In this document: positions 27,080 through 35,341 of the stretch, in pieces
How the letters are laid out: each line of letters begins with the position of its first letter
Numbering within the stretch: position 1 is the first letter of the stretch
Notes under the pieces: generated by a model
The model's input: the letters and a program-made list of their open reading frames with translations, nothing else
Told to the model about the DNA's origin: nothing
Database searches by the model: none
Translations under genes and position numbers: made by a program
Source: Verrucomicrobiaceae bacterium
Lineage (GTDB): Bacteria > Verrucomicrobiota > Verrucomicrobiia > Verrucomicrobiales > Akkermansiaceae
DNA: 64,000 nt
NCBI GenBank assembly: GCA_027484055.1
Contig: JAIXQH010000010.1
Location: forward strand, 186,001-250,000
Direction: 5' to 3'

Positions 27080-27544
27080 ATGGTGGTGACAAAAACGTTA
27101 CGCGCAGCAGCAGGCTGGCTTGAGCTTGGATTGGCGGATGAGGCGCTTTATGAACTGAACTCACTTCCGCAGGAGGTGCTGAGACTGCGCCCCGCTTTGG
27201 AGCTCACCTTGGCAGCGCAAATGGAGCGCGAGCAATGGAATGCCGCCTCGGAGACGGCCCGCTTACTTTGCCTCAAGGTGGAGGATGAACCTGAGTTTTT
27301 CCTACGGGCTGCTTACTGTTTGCACGAAACCGGAGACACCCTCGCCGCGTGCAATCAACTCCTGCGTGGGCCGAAGACTCTCTTCGAAATGGCCGTTTTC
27401 CACTACAATCTAGCATGCTACCTCTGGACTCTCGGAGAAGGGCCACGTGCGCGCAGCCACCTCAGACAAGCGATTGAAATGGATGAGTCTTACCTGGCTT
27501 CTGCGCGGATCGACCGCGATTTAGTCGGGATCGACCTCCAGTAA
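27080..27544 (+). CDS. Small TPR-like protein
   Basis: This 154-residue protein is almost all helix, with three or four tetratricopeptide-like hairpins: AAGWLELGLADEALYELNSL, RAAYCLHETGDTLAACNQLL and YNLACYLWTLGEGPRARSHL with the typical W/Y-A-G-A spacing. TPR modules bind proteins; the partner is unknown. It has no signal peptide. It converges on yicC with only 6 bp between the stops. Confidence 0.7.
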   Translation: MVVTKTLRAAAGWLELGLADEALYELNSLPQEVLRLRPALELTLAAQMEREQWNAASETARLLCLKVEDEPEFFLRAAYCLHETGDTLAACNQLLRGPKTLFEMAVFHYNLACYLWTLGEGPRARSHLRQAIEMDESYLASARIDRDLVGIDLQ

Positions 27545-27550
27545 AGCGGC

Positions 27551-28426
27551 TCACTCGACGTTTTGCACCTGCTCACGGATTTTTTCTAATTCGGTCTTCG
27601 CCTCGACGATGGTCTGGGCGATCGAAGCGTCATTCGCCTTGGAACCGATGGTGTTAAACTCGCGGAAAAGCTCTTGGCAGAGGAAGTCCAGCGCCCGGCC
27701 AGGCGGCTCTGCGGCATCGAGGTAGTCGCGGAATTTTAGAAAATGGGACTCCAGTCGGGTGATTTCCTCACTCACATCACAGCGATCTGCGAAGAGCGCG
27801 ACTTCCTTGGCCACCCGCTCGTCGGTGAGATCGAGTTCCAAGCCTGCGTCGCGCAAGCGTTTCATCATCAGTTCGCGCTGGCGGATCACCCGGGCGGGTG
27901 CCTCATGGGCAATTTTCTGGGCGAACTCGCTGAGGCAGGCAAGGCGAGCGAGGAAATCTGCCTTGAGATGCGCCCCTTCGGATTCACGCATGATGACGAG
28001 TTGCGCCAGTGCATCATTCAGCGCGGGCTCGATGGTTAGCCAAGCTGCATCGCGGTCGATTTCACGGACTCCCGTGCTGATGATTCCGGGTTGGCGAATG
28101 AAATCGGCTGCCGTCGGCAGTGTCGGATAGCCGACTGTTTTTTCGAGCTGGCTGAAGACTGCGGAGAACGCAAGGGCCAGCGCGGGATCGATCCGAAATT
28201 CCCCGCCGTTGGTGGCGGTGGCTTCGAAGGTGATGGATACCTGGATGCGGCCTCGTGACACCGATCCCAGCACCTGCTTGCGGATTTGAGCGTCCAATTC
28301 ATGGAGTTCGCGCGGGGCTTGGATCACGACTTCTGCCTGTTTGCGGTTCACCGCGCTGATCTCCACGTTAGCTGACCACTCGTGGGTCGCCGCGCTGCCA
28401 CGGCCAAATCCTGTCATTGAATGCAT
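27551..28426 (-). CDS. yicC: YicC-family endoribonuclease
   Basis: The N-terminal MHSMTGFGRG and the following VEISAVNRKQ match the YicC N-terminal domain (usual SMTGFGR and VNSR). The C-terminal DUF1732 domain is clear: DVSEEITRLESHFLKF, RALDFLCQELFREFNTIGSKAND and VEAKTELEKIREQVQNVE. Family members have been described as RNases that trim or cleave RNA and affect stationary phase. Length of 291 is typical. It is divergent from mnmA. Confidence 0.92.
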   Translation of the reverse strand: MHSMTGFGRGSAATHEWSANVEISAVNRKQAEVVIQAPRELHELDAQIRKQVLGSVSRGRIQVSITFEATATNGGEFRIDPALALAFSAVFSQLEKTVGYPTLPTAADFIRQPGIISTGVREIDRDAAWLTIEPALNDALAQLVIMRESEGAHLKADFLARLACLSEFAQKIAHEAPARVIRQRELMMKRLRDAGLELDLTDERVAKEVALFADRCDVSEEITRLESHFLKFRDYLDAAEPPGRALDFLCQELFREFNTIGSKANDASIAQTIVEAKTELEKIREQVQNVE

Positions 28427-28525
28427 GGGCGAGAAATGAGCGAGGGGGGAGGATCGGTCAATCGGGAAGCAGATCGGGTGATCTTTTCAATTCCCACCTG
28501 CAAGAATCCAGCCGACTCTCTGTGC

Positions 28526-29605
28526 ATGGCGAAGGTTTTAGTCGGTCTTTCAGGCGGGGTGGATAGCGCGGTGGCCGCTGCGCTGCTGGTGGAGCAGGGG
28601 CATGAGGTGACGGCTGGCTACATGAAAAATTGGATCAACGAGGAGGGCATTCCCGGTGACTGCCCTTGGGAGCAAGACATCGAAGACGGCCGCGCGGTGG
28701 CGAAAAAACTGGGGATCGAATACCGCGTCATCGATCTCATCGACTCTTACCGCGACCGGATCGTGGAATACCTCATCGAGGGCTATCGGTCCGGCATCAC
28801 CCCGAATCCCGATGTCTGGTGCAACCGCGAAATGAAATTCGGCGTCTTTCTCGACTACGCGCTTTCCCAAGGTTTCGCCCACGTCGCCACCGGCCACTAC
28901 GCGCGGCACCGGATCTTGGGCGATGGGTCGGCAGCCATTTTGCGCGGCGCGGACCCGAATAAGGACCAGAGTTACTTCCTCTCCCTCATGACTCAGCGCC
29001 AAGCCGCGCACGCCCTTTTTCCCACTGGGGAAATGCTCAAGCCCGAGGTGCGCCAAGTCGCGCGGCGCTTTGATTTACCGGTGGCGGAGAAGAAGGACAG
29101 CCAAGGCATCTGCTTCCTCGGCCAAGTGAAAATGAGCGATTTCCTCCGCCACTACGTCACCGACACGCCTGGGGAAATCGTCGATCTCGCGGGGAAAGTC
29201 CTTGGTGAGCATCGTGGCCTCCACCTTTACACGCTCGGCCAGCGCAAAGGCCACGGCGTCGCTTCCCCGCGCGAGGGGATGGCCTATGTGGTGGTCGGGA
29301 AAAACCTCGCGGCCAATCAGCTCATCGTCGGCTGGGACAGCCCGGAGTCTCGTGGCCTCTACGCGCAAGAATGCATCGTCGGCACCCTCTCCGCGCTCAA
29401 CGAAGCCTTCGACCAACCTCGCCACGTGGACGCGCAACCCCGCTACCGGGCGAAGGCTGAACCCGCCCGACTCACGCCCCTCGGAGCCGGGAAAATTCAC
29501 CTCAGCTTCCAGCGCCCTCAACGCGCCATCGTCCCAGGTCAGATCTGCGCCCTCTACGAAGGCGGCCGCCTGCTCGGTGGCGGCGTGTTCGAGAGCGTGA
29601 ACTGA
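28526..29605 (+). CDS. mnmA: tRNA-specific 2-thiouridylase
   Basis: MnmA installs the 2-thio group on U34 of Lys, Glu and Gln tRNAs, using ATP and a sulfur relay. The PP-loop SGGVDSAVAA is at residue 9. The two catalytic cysteines are visible in NPDVWCNREMKFG and DSQGICFLG. GHYAR and NKDQSYFL are further conserved blocks, and the C-terminal beta-barrel follows. The start at 28526 (MAKVLVGLSGG) gives 359 residues; an in-frame extension of 35 codons upstream overlaps yicC and does not look like protein. Confidence 0.95.
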   Translation: MAKVLVGLSGGVDSAVAAALLVEQGHEVTAGYMKNWINEEGIPGDCPWEQDIEDGRAVAKKLGIEYRVIDLIDSYRDRIVEYLIEGYRSGITPNPDVWCNREMKFGVFLDYALSQGFAHVATGHYARHRILGDGSAAILRGADPNKDQSYFLSLMTQRQAAHALFPTGEMLKPEVRQVARRFDLPVAEKKDSQGICFLGQVKMSDFLRHYVTDTPGEIVDLAGKVLGEHRGLHLYTLGQRKGHGVASPREGMAYVVVGKNLAANQLIVGWDSPESRGLYAQECIVGTLSALNEAFDQPRHVDAQPRYRAKAEPARLTPLGAGKIHLSFQRPQRAIVPGQICALYEGGRLLGGGVFESVN

Positions 29606-29628
29606 GTGACTTGTGAGCGGCTGCTGAG

Positions 29629-31206
29629 TCAGCGCCGGTAGCGGTCAGCGAGTGCGGCAGGCATCGCACTGGGTGTATAAATCGTTCCCGTGCCGCGATC
29701 CCCTTGGGGCTTGTAGTGCGGACTCTCGCGACTGGATTCTGGAGTGTAACTGGGCTTGCCACTCTCGCGAGTCCACCACGTCAGCCATTTGGCTTGTAGT
29801 TCGGCCACGACGTTTGGATTTTTCGCCGCGAGATCCTGGACTTCCAACGGATCATCCACGGTGTGAAAAAGCTCCCAGCCATGGTTGTCCACCTCGGCGA
29901 GGGTCCATTCTTCGGTGCGGATGGCGCGGTTGTCGAAGTATTGAAAATAAAGGGGGCTCGTTTGCTTCCACGCTTGGCCTTTGAGCAAAGGGAGAAACGA
30001 CTTGCCTGCGGCAGGCGCTTGGGTGCTGCCGGATTGTGCGGCCTCAAGGAATGTGGGCATGACATCCACCATGTGCACCGGGCTGTTTTCGATGCGGCCG
30101 TTCTTTCCAAGATTCCCGGCCGGCCAAGACGCGATCGCTCCAGAGGTAACGCCACCGGAATGTTGGCTGATTTTGTAAAGTCGCCATGGCGTGACGTTGG
30201 CGTAGGCCCAGCCGGTGCCGAGCTGCCAGTTGGAGCCGACATCACCGGGGAGTTTTCCTTGTTTCAGGAGGGTCTGATCCATGACGGAGAAGGAGTCTGA
30301 GCCGTTGTCGCTCATGAAAAGGACCAGGGTGTTATCCGCTTTTCCGCTGTCCGTGAGAGCTTTCATGACCTTGCTGATCCCCCGATCCATGCGCTCGACC
30401 ATCGCGGCATAGACCGACATGCGGAGATCTTCGAGATCGCGTTGTGCCGGGGTGAGTGAGTTCCAGTCGGGTAAATTTTCAGGATAAGCGGGCAGTTTCG
30501 TCGCTGCTGGAATCAGCCCGAGTTCCTTTTGTCGCTTAAAGCGTGCCTCGCGGACCGCTTGCCAACCGCCTGCGTAGTTGCCCCGTTGGGCCATGATGTC
30601 CGCCTTGGGAGCCTCAAGGGGATTGTGGGGGGCTTGGAAGCTCAAATAGAGGAAAAAGGGTTTGCTGTCGTCCCCTTGGATAAATTTGACCGCCCGCTCA
30701 CTAAACGCATCCGAGCTGTAGAAATCCTTGCCAAATTGAGTGAAGGGCTGGCGATCCACACGGTAGCTTTTTGCACCCGTGAAATGCCCGGCAAAGCCCT
30801 CAAGAAATCCAAAAAAGTGGTCGAAGCCACGGTCCATCGGGTCGCCAGCCAAATGCCATTTCCCGACCAGCGCCGTGCGGTAGCCATTCTCGTGCAGCGC
30901 CTCAGATAGGAGCGGAGTTTTGGTGAATGTGGGCAAGGCTTTAGGCCACCATTGCCCGGTGAGCATGGCTGCCCGTGAGATGACACACATGCCGCCATTG
31001 TAGAAATGGGTGAGTCGCACGCCATTTTTCGCCAATTGATCGATCGCGGGGGTGGCCATTTCCCCGCCATAGCAGCCGGGATCGCTGTAGCCCATGTCAT
31101 CTGCGAGGATGATCAGTAGATTCGGTCGGGTATCCGCTGCTTGGGCGCAGAGGCTCAGGCACCCGGCGACGACTAGGGCGCAGTAGCGGAAACAATTTCG
31201 AAACAT
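29629..31206 (-). CDS. Secreted sulfatase with an atypical activation motif
   Basis: This 525-residue sulfatase has a signal peptide (about residues 1-24, ending AQAA). DTRPNLLIILADDMGYSD is the metal-binding start and VGKWHLAG and FMSDNGSDSF are active-site segments. The region where the maturation motif CxPxR should be reads MCVISRAAMLTG: Cys74 and Arg78 are in place but Pro is replaced by Ile76. It may still be converted, or the enzyme may have drifted. I start at 31206 (MFRNCFRYC), which opens the signal peptide. It follows the small gene at 31239-31475 on the same strand, 32 bp away. Confidence 0.88.
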   Translation of the reverse strand: MFRNCFRYCALVVAGCLSLCAQAADTRPNLLIILADDMGYSDPGCYGGEMATPAIDQLAKNGVRLTHFYNGGMCVISRAAMLTGQWWPKALPTFTKTPLLSEALHENGYRTALVGKWHLAGDPMDRGFDHFFGFLEGFAGHFTGAKSYRVDRQPFTQFGKDFYSSDAFSERAVKFIQGDDSKPFFLYLSFQAPHNPLEAPKADIMAQRGNYAGGWQAVREARFKRQKELGLIPAATKLPAYPENLPDWNSLTPAQRDLEDLRMSVYAAMVERMDRGISKVMKALTDSGKADNTLVLFMSDNGSDSFSVMDQTLLKQGKLPGDVGSNWQLGTGWAYANVTPWRLYKISQHSGGVTSGAIASWPAGNLGKNGRIENSPVHMVDVMPTFLEAAQSGSTQAPAAGKSFLPLLKGQAWKQTSPLYFQYFDNRAIRTEEWTLAEVDNHGWELFHTVDDPLEVQDLAAKNPNVVAELQAKWLTWWTRESGKPSYTPESSRESPHYKPQGDRGTGTIYTPSAMPAALADRYRR

Positions 31207-31238
31207 GGGATGGATTTTGGGTGGGCGCAGCCGATTTT

Positions 31239-31475
31239 TCAGCCATCGGTGGGCAGCGACTCCAGATGGAGTAAGGCTTTTTGGTAGCTGGCATTCGCCA
31301 AGTAGTGGCGCATTTGAGCATCGACCTCCGTCCGGTGCTGCTGAGTCCAAGCGGAAATTTCTTCCGAAACGCCTTTTAACGCTTCGAGATGATCCGCCGC
31401 GTCGCGATCCCGCCACGCGTGGTCGGCGATGATGGACTCCCGGCGGCGCAAGAGATCGATGAGTTGAGAAGTCAT
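31239..31475 (-). CDS. Small helical protein of unknown function
   Basis: The 78-residue protein is highly charged and predicted helical (LIDLLRRRESIIADHAWRD, EALKGVSEEISAWTQQHR). It has no signal peptide, no cysteines and no recognisable family. It starts 12 bp after the stop of the methyltransferase gene and is followed 32 bp later by the sulfatase, all on the minus strand, so it is probably part of that transcript. The good spacing and absence of strong alternative frames support it as a real gene. Confidence 0.55.
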   Translation of the reverse strand: MTSQLIDLLRRRESIIADHAWRDRDAADHLEALKGVSEEISAWTQQHRTEVDAQMRHYLANASYQKALLHLESLPTDG

Positions 31476-31487
31476 GGCGTGCTTGGA

Positions 31488-32648
31488 CTAACGGGAGGCG
31501 ATGACCTCGACGGTGAAGCCCTTGAGGTAACCGGTTTCTGGGATGGAAATGAGGATGGGGTGGTCGGCACGCTGGGCGTGATTCATTACGAAACGGGCGG
31601 ATTTCTTGGCATCCACAGAGGCGGAGACAAGGTTTTCCATGAACAGCTCGCGCGAGGCGTGGTAGGAGCAGCAAAAGGTAGAAAGTAGGCCGCCGCGGTC
31701 GAGCAGCTTGAGCGAGCGGAGGTGGATTTCTTTGTAGCCACGCATGGCGTCCATGAGGGTGGCCTTGTTGCGGGTGAAGCTTGGAGGATCGAGGATGATG
31801 AGGTCGTAGTCGGGCTTGGCGTGCTTGAGGAAATCGAAAACATTGTGCTCGAGGACTTCGATTTCGACGCCATTGAGCTCGGCATTTTTCTGCGCGGCGG
31901 CACAGGCGCTGGCGGAGACATCCACGGCGGTGACGTGGGCGGCACCGGCCTTGGCGCAGGCGAGAGCGAAGCCGCCTTGGTTGGTGAAACAGTCGAGCAC
32001 GCGCTTGCCCTTGGCCAGTGAGGCGACTTCGGCATGGGCTTGGAGCTGGTCGAGGTAGAGTCCGGTTTTCTGGCCGTCGAAGAGATCCACCTCGAAGGCG
32101 AGACCGTTGGCATGGACGATGAATGGGCCGGGATTTTCCCCGTGAAGCATTTCGATGCCCGGTTCCATGCCCTCGGCCTTGCGGTAGGGCGAGTCGTTGC
32201 GGAGCACGATGGAGGCAGGATTTAAAAGGGCGATGAGCGCGTCGCGGATGATTTCCTTCCGCAGATCCATGGCGAGGGTGAGCGTCTGGACGGATAGGTG
32301 GTCGCCGTAGCGGTCCACGATCAAGCCGGGGATGCCGTCGGACTCGGACCAGACGAGGCGAGCGAGGGTCTCGTCGATGCCACGCTGGCGGCGGTGCTCG
32401 ATGGCTTGGCCGATGCGGCGGGTGAAGAAGTCGAGGTCGAGGTCCTGTTTGCGGCGGGAAAAGCGGCGGGCGACGATTTGCGAAAGCGGGTTGTAAATGG
32501 CAGTGCCGAGCGGGCGGTCGCGGAAGTCCTTGAGGGTGATGACATCACCGGGCTTGGGATCGCCGAAGGATTTTTTGATCTCGGTGGCATAGATCCACTC
32601 GTGACCGTGAAAAATGCGTGCGCGTGGAGAAATGATGATGCCTGCCAT
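31488..32648 (-). CDS. rlmI: PUA-containing SAM-dependent 23S rRNA cytosine methyltransferase (RlmI-like)
   Basis: The 386-residue protein has an N-terminal PUA-like domain (about residues 1-75). A central EEHUD-like linker with GIPGLIVDRYGD follows, and then a Rossmann methyltransferase with motif I VLDCFTNQGGFALACA, an acidic residue in VTAVDVS and motif IV LILDPPSFTRN. The late cysteine in TFCCSYH is the expected catalytic nucleophile of RlmI-type m5C methyltransferases. It probably modifies 23S rRNA in the cytoplasm; the exact position is inferred from the family. Confidence 0.9.
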   Translation of the reverse strand: MAGIIISPRARIFHGHEWIYATEIKKSFGDPKPGDVITLKDFRDRPLGTAIYNPLSQIVARRFSRRKQDLDLDFFTRRIGQAIEHRRQRGIDETLARLVWSESDGIPGLIVDRYGDHLSVQTLTLAMDLRKEIIRDALIALLNPASIVLRNDSPYRKAEGMEPGIEMLHGENPGPFIVHANGLAFEVDLFDGQKTGLYLDQLQAHAEVASLAKGKRVLDCFTNQGGFALACAKAGAAHVTAVDVSASACAAAQKNAELNGVEIEVLEHNVFDFLKHAKPDYDLIILDPPSFTRNKATLMDAMRGYKEIHLRSLKLLDRGGLLSTFCCSYHASRELFMENLVSASVDAKKSARFVMNHAQRADHPILISIPETGYLKGFTVEVIASR

Positions 32649-32855
32649 GGGGCGGGAATGTCGTCAGGGGGGAGGGGACTTGTCGAATAAGAAACGAGGA
32701 AATCCGTGTCAGGGGCTATCCAACAGGGTTCGTGACGGTGGCCGGTGGGCACGCATGGGAAGGACTTGAACCGCCAACAATGCCAAGTTTGGGAGATGGA
32801 TAGGAGATCGGAGATAGGAGATAGGGGATGGGAGCTTAAAAAGTACTCAGCACTA

Positions 32856-32897
32856 CTCACTGCTCACTGCTCACTGCTCACTGCTCACTGCTCACTC
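32856..32897. repeat. 7-bp microsatellite, six copies
   Basis: CTCACTG is repeated six times in tandem, the last copy ending in C. It lies in a 360-bp gap that contains no gene, next to a purine-rich imperfect repeat (GGAGATA-like) at about 32805-32830. Confidence 0.9.
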
Positions 32898-32910
32898 GGC
32901 ACTTCTTTCC

Positions 32911-32955
32911 CTCCGCGTCCCTTCGCGACCTCAGCGCCTTTGCGGTAAACTCTTC
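32911..32955. repeat. 45-bp interspersed repeat, left copy
   Basis: The segment starts CTCCGCGTCCCTTCGCG and ends TTTGCGGTAAACTCTTC. A copy matching at 38 of 45 positions lies in the same orientation at 43314-43358. The two bracket the second restriction locus and its foreign genes. Confidence 0.75.
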
Positions 32956-33010
32956 CGATCAGAAACCAGCAGTGACGACCCACTCGCCGCCACTGCTGCC
33001 CCGCCTCATT

Positions 33011-33631
33011 TCAGACGACCATCATTGTCGCTACGTCGCTCCAGCCGCTTAGGCCGTTGGCACCGATGGCGCGCACGCGGAAGAAGTAATCCTTCCCCCG
33101 CGTCAGCCCGGTGAAGAGCATGTTCTGCGAACTCGACACCGCTGGCAGCGCGGTCCACGGGCCGTTGATGGGGTCCAGCGTGTAGGCGCATTCATAACTA
33201 TCGGCCAGCGGCACGGCCTTGCATTTGCACAGTGCCTCGCCTGCCGTGCCAGTGGTCTTGACGCGCAGGTCTTGCGGTGCGGGGAGCGGTCCGCTGCTGC
33301 GAATGGGCTTGGCTTTTAAGTCATACCCACTGGCGGCGAGTGCCACCAGGTTGCCGTCCGCCGTTAGTTCTAGCCCGGCGGCGAGTTTCTGCATCTGCAG
33401 CACCAACGCGTCTCGTTTCTGTTTGCGCAGTGCCGCGTTGGCGGCGGTGGCTTCGCCCGCTAGCGCGTTTTGCAGCGCATCGATGGCGGTTTTGAAAATC
33501 ACCATCGTCGGCACCGGAGCGGGGAAAAATCCCAGTCCCGGTGCGGTGGTGAGTGCGGTGTGGATCTTCATCGCTTTCGCGAGGATCGTTGCATCCGAGT
33601 CTTGGCTGAATCCTACACTGAGTTCGTTCAT
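33011..33631 (-). CDS. Fibronectin type III domain protein
   Basis: The 206-residue protein has a helical N-terminal half (KTAIDALQNALAGEATAA, KQKRDALVLQMQKLA) and one fibronectin type III domain in the C-terminal half (LPAPQDLRVKTTG, YECAYTLDP, GLTRGKDYFFRVRAIGANG, LSGWSDVA). No signal peptide is evident. The domain mediates protein or carbohydrate contacts; the function of this protein is unknown. The 22-bp tandem array lies 180 bp upstream of its start. Confidence 0.7.
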   Translation of the reverse strand: MNELSVGFSQDSDATILAKAMKIHTALTTAPGLGFFPAPVPTMVIFKTAIDALQNALAGEATAANAALRKQKRDALVLQMQKLAAGLELTADGNLVALAASGYDLKAKPIRSSGPLPAPQDLRVKTTGTAGEALCKCKAVPLADSYECAYTLDPINGPWTALPAVSSSQNMLFTGLTRGKDYFFRVRAIGANGLSGWSDVATMMVV

Positions 33632-34315
33632 ATGATTTCCTTTCTATGGGGTGTTCTTGCTACATTTGGGACTGGGAGACTTTCTCCAACCGCCAAAAGG
33701 CATCGCTCCACGGTGCAGTGCACCCACCTCCACGCCCCAGGTCCGGGGGCTCTTGCATGCAGTGCCACCCACCACTCCATGCAGGGGCCGGGTGCCCTGC
33801 ACCGTGGACCGCCCCCGACTGGACCCAGCGCACCCCCCAACTGGACCCAGCCCACCCTCCGACTGCATCCAGGTGACCCCGCCACTGCATGCAGTGCACC
33901 CCCCGACTGGGTGCAGTTGACCCCTCGACTGCATCCAGTGCAGCCCCCTCCTGCATGCAGGTGACCCCCACACTGCATCCAGCCGGAGGGACTGCTGGCG
34001 CGAGGACTGGCACAGGATCAAGGGTTTACGCTCAATGCGGGGGCGTGGACTCGCTAGCGTATTCAAAGGGACAGAGCTACTCACGACAGTGCAGTCGCAA
34101 GCAGACGGATCGGGGGATATCCGGTGAGAACTTAACATTCCGCCGCAGGCAAAGCAGTAGGCGGGCCGGATTATTGGAAATAAAAAGAACCTGCGGGAAT
34201 CGGTGGTTTTCTATGCTGCGAAACGTCTTCTTGCCGATCTCAATTTGGATAGATAGCGTGACGTTATACCGTTGACCGATTGCGACGGATGCAGCCGATC
34301 CTCCGAAACTTTGCC
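33632..34315. other. Long intergenic stretch without a supported gene
   Basis: About 680 bp separate the divergent fibronectin-type gene and the hsdR remnant. The centre is occupied by the 22-bp tandem array, with looser GCATGCAGTG-like copies at 33712-33790. Frames that stay open through it do so because of the repeat composition. Bases 34140-34310 show nothing I can name and should contain the original hsdR promoter. Confidence 0.5.
33813..33988. repeat. Tandem array of eight 22-bp units
   Basis: Eight consecutive units of exactly 22 bp start at 33813, 33835, 33857, 33879, 33901, 33923, 33945 and 33967. The consensus is CCCCGACTGCATCCAGTGCACC. The core CTGCATSCAG is palindromic or nearly so. 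Units differ at several positions, mostly in the core and the last six bases. There are no spacers, so it is not a CRISPR array. Confidence 0.9.
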
Positions 34316-35332
34316 ATGAAAAATCCGAAATCCACCTACTTCGACGGGCAGGAAAGCCAAAGCTCCGTCGTCCGGGAGGACACCATAGAATACGGCTTCA
34401 TCGGCACCCTCCAGAAGCTCAAATACGAGTATCGCCCGGACATCTCCAACCGCGCCGCGCTGGAAGCCAACTTCCGCGAGAAATTCGAAGCCCTAAACCG
34501 CGTCCGCCTAACGGATGCGGAGTTCGCCCGCCTGCTCGACGAGATCGTCACCCCGGATGTCTTCACCGCCTCGAAGACCCTGCGCGCCATCAACAGCTTC
34601 ACCCGAGACGACGGCACGCCGCTGAACTACACCCTCGTCAACATCAAGGACTGGTGCAAAAACACCTTCGAGGTCATCAACCAGCTCCGCATCAACACGG
34701 ACAACAGCCACCACCGTTACGATGTGATCCTCCTCATCAACGGCGTGCCCTGCGTCCAGATCGAGTTGAAGACCCTCGGCATCAGCCCGCGCCGGGCGAT
34801 GGAGCAGATCGTCGAATACAAGCACGATCCCGGCAACGGTTACACCAAGACGCTGCTCTGCTTCATGCAGCTCTTCATCGTCAGCAACCGCAATCAGACC
34901 TACTACTTCGCCAACAACAACGCCCGCCACTTCGCCTTCAACGCCGACGAGCGCTTCCTGCCTGTCTATGAGTATGCCGACGAGGAAAACCGGAAAATCA
35001 CCCGTCTCGACGCCTTTGCCGACGTTTTCCTGAAAAAGTGCGACCTCGGCCGCACCATCAGCCGCTACATGGTCCTCATCGCCAGCGAGCAGAAGCTCAT
35101 GATCATGCGGCCCTATCAGGTCTATGCCGTAAAGCACATGGTCACGTGCATCGATGACGACAACGGCAACGGCTACATCTGGCACACCACAGGCAGCGGC
35201 AAGACGCTTACCTCCTTCAAGGCCGCCACCCTGCTCAAGGAAAACGAGCACATCGAGAAATGCCTCTTCGTCGTGGATCGGAAAATCGGCACCATCATCT
35301 GTGCTGGCATGGAATACCCGTGGCTAAACTAG
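34316..35332 (+). pseudogene. 5' part of hsdR (type I restriction subunit R), truncated
   Basis: From MKNPKSTYFDG at 34316 the frame reads as the N-terminal half of HsdR. It contains the restriction nuclease domain (RYDVILLINGVPCVQIELKT with the D and ExK residues) and the start of the helicase domain (MIMRPYQVYAVKHM, and Walker A IWHTTGSGKTLTSF). Similarity stops at LFVVDRK (about base 35284), where the family would continue DLDxQT. The last 16 codons are unrelated and lead to a stop. The helicase domain is incomplete, so the product cannot translocate DNA. The matching downstream scrap is at 41737-41784. Confidence 0.88.
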
Positions 35333-35341
35333 CCGAGAAAA

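Noticed and set aside
32752..32800. Possible minus-strand tRNA 3' half (sequence like GGACTTGAACC)
   Set aside because: The T-loop-like TTCAAGT is present, but the T stem has two mismatches and no acceptor, anticodon or D arm can be folded around it.
33813..33988. CRISPR array
   Set aside because: The 22-bp units are directly adjacent with no spacers, they vary internally, and no cas gene is present.
33628..34138. Long overlapping frames through the tandem array on both strands
   Set aside because: Several frames stay open at once because of the GC-rich repeat; the translations are Cys/Gly/Pro low-complexity and have no start signals.
34508..35251. 247-codon minus-strand frame
   Set aside because: It is the antisense shadow of the hsdR remnant, whose motifs are clear on the plus strand.
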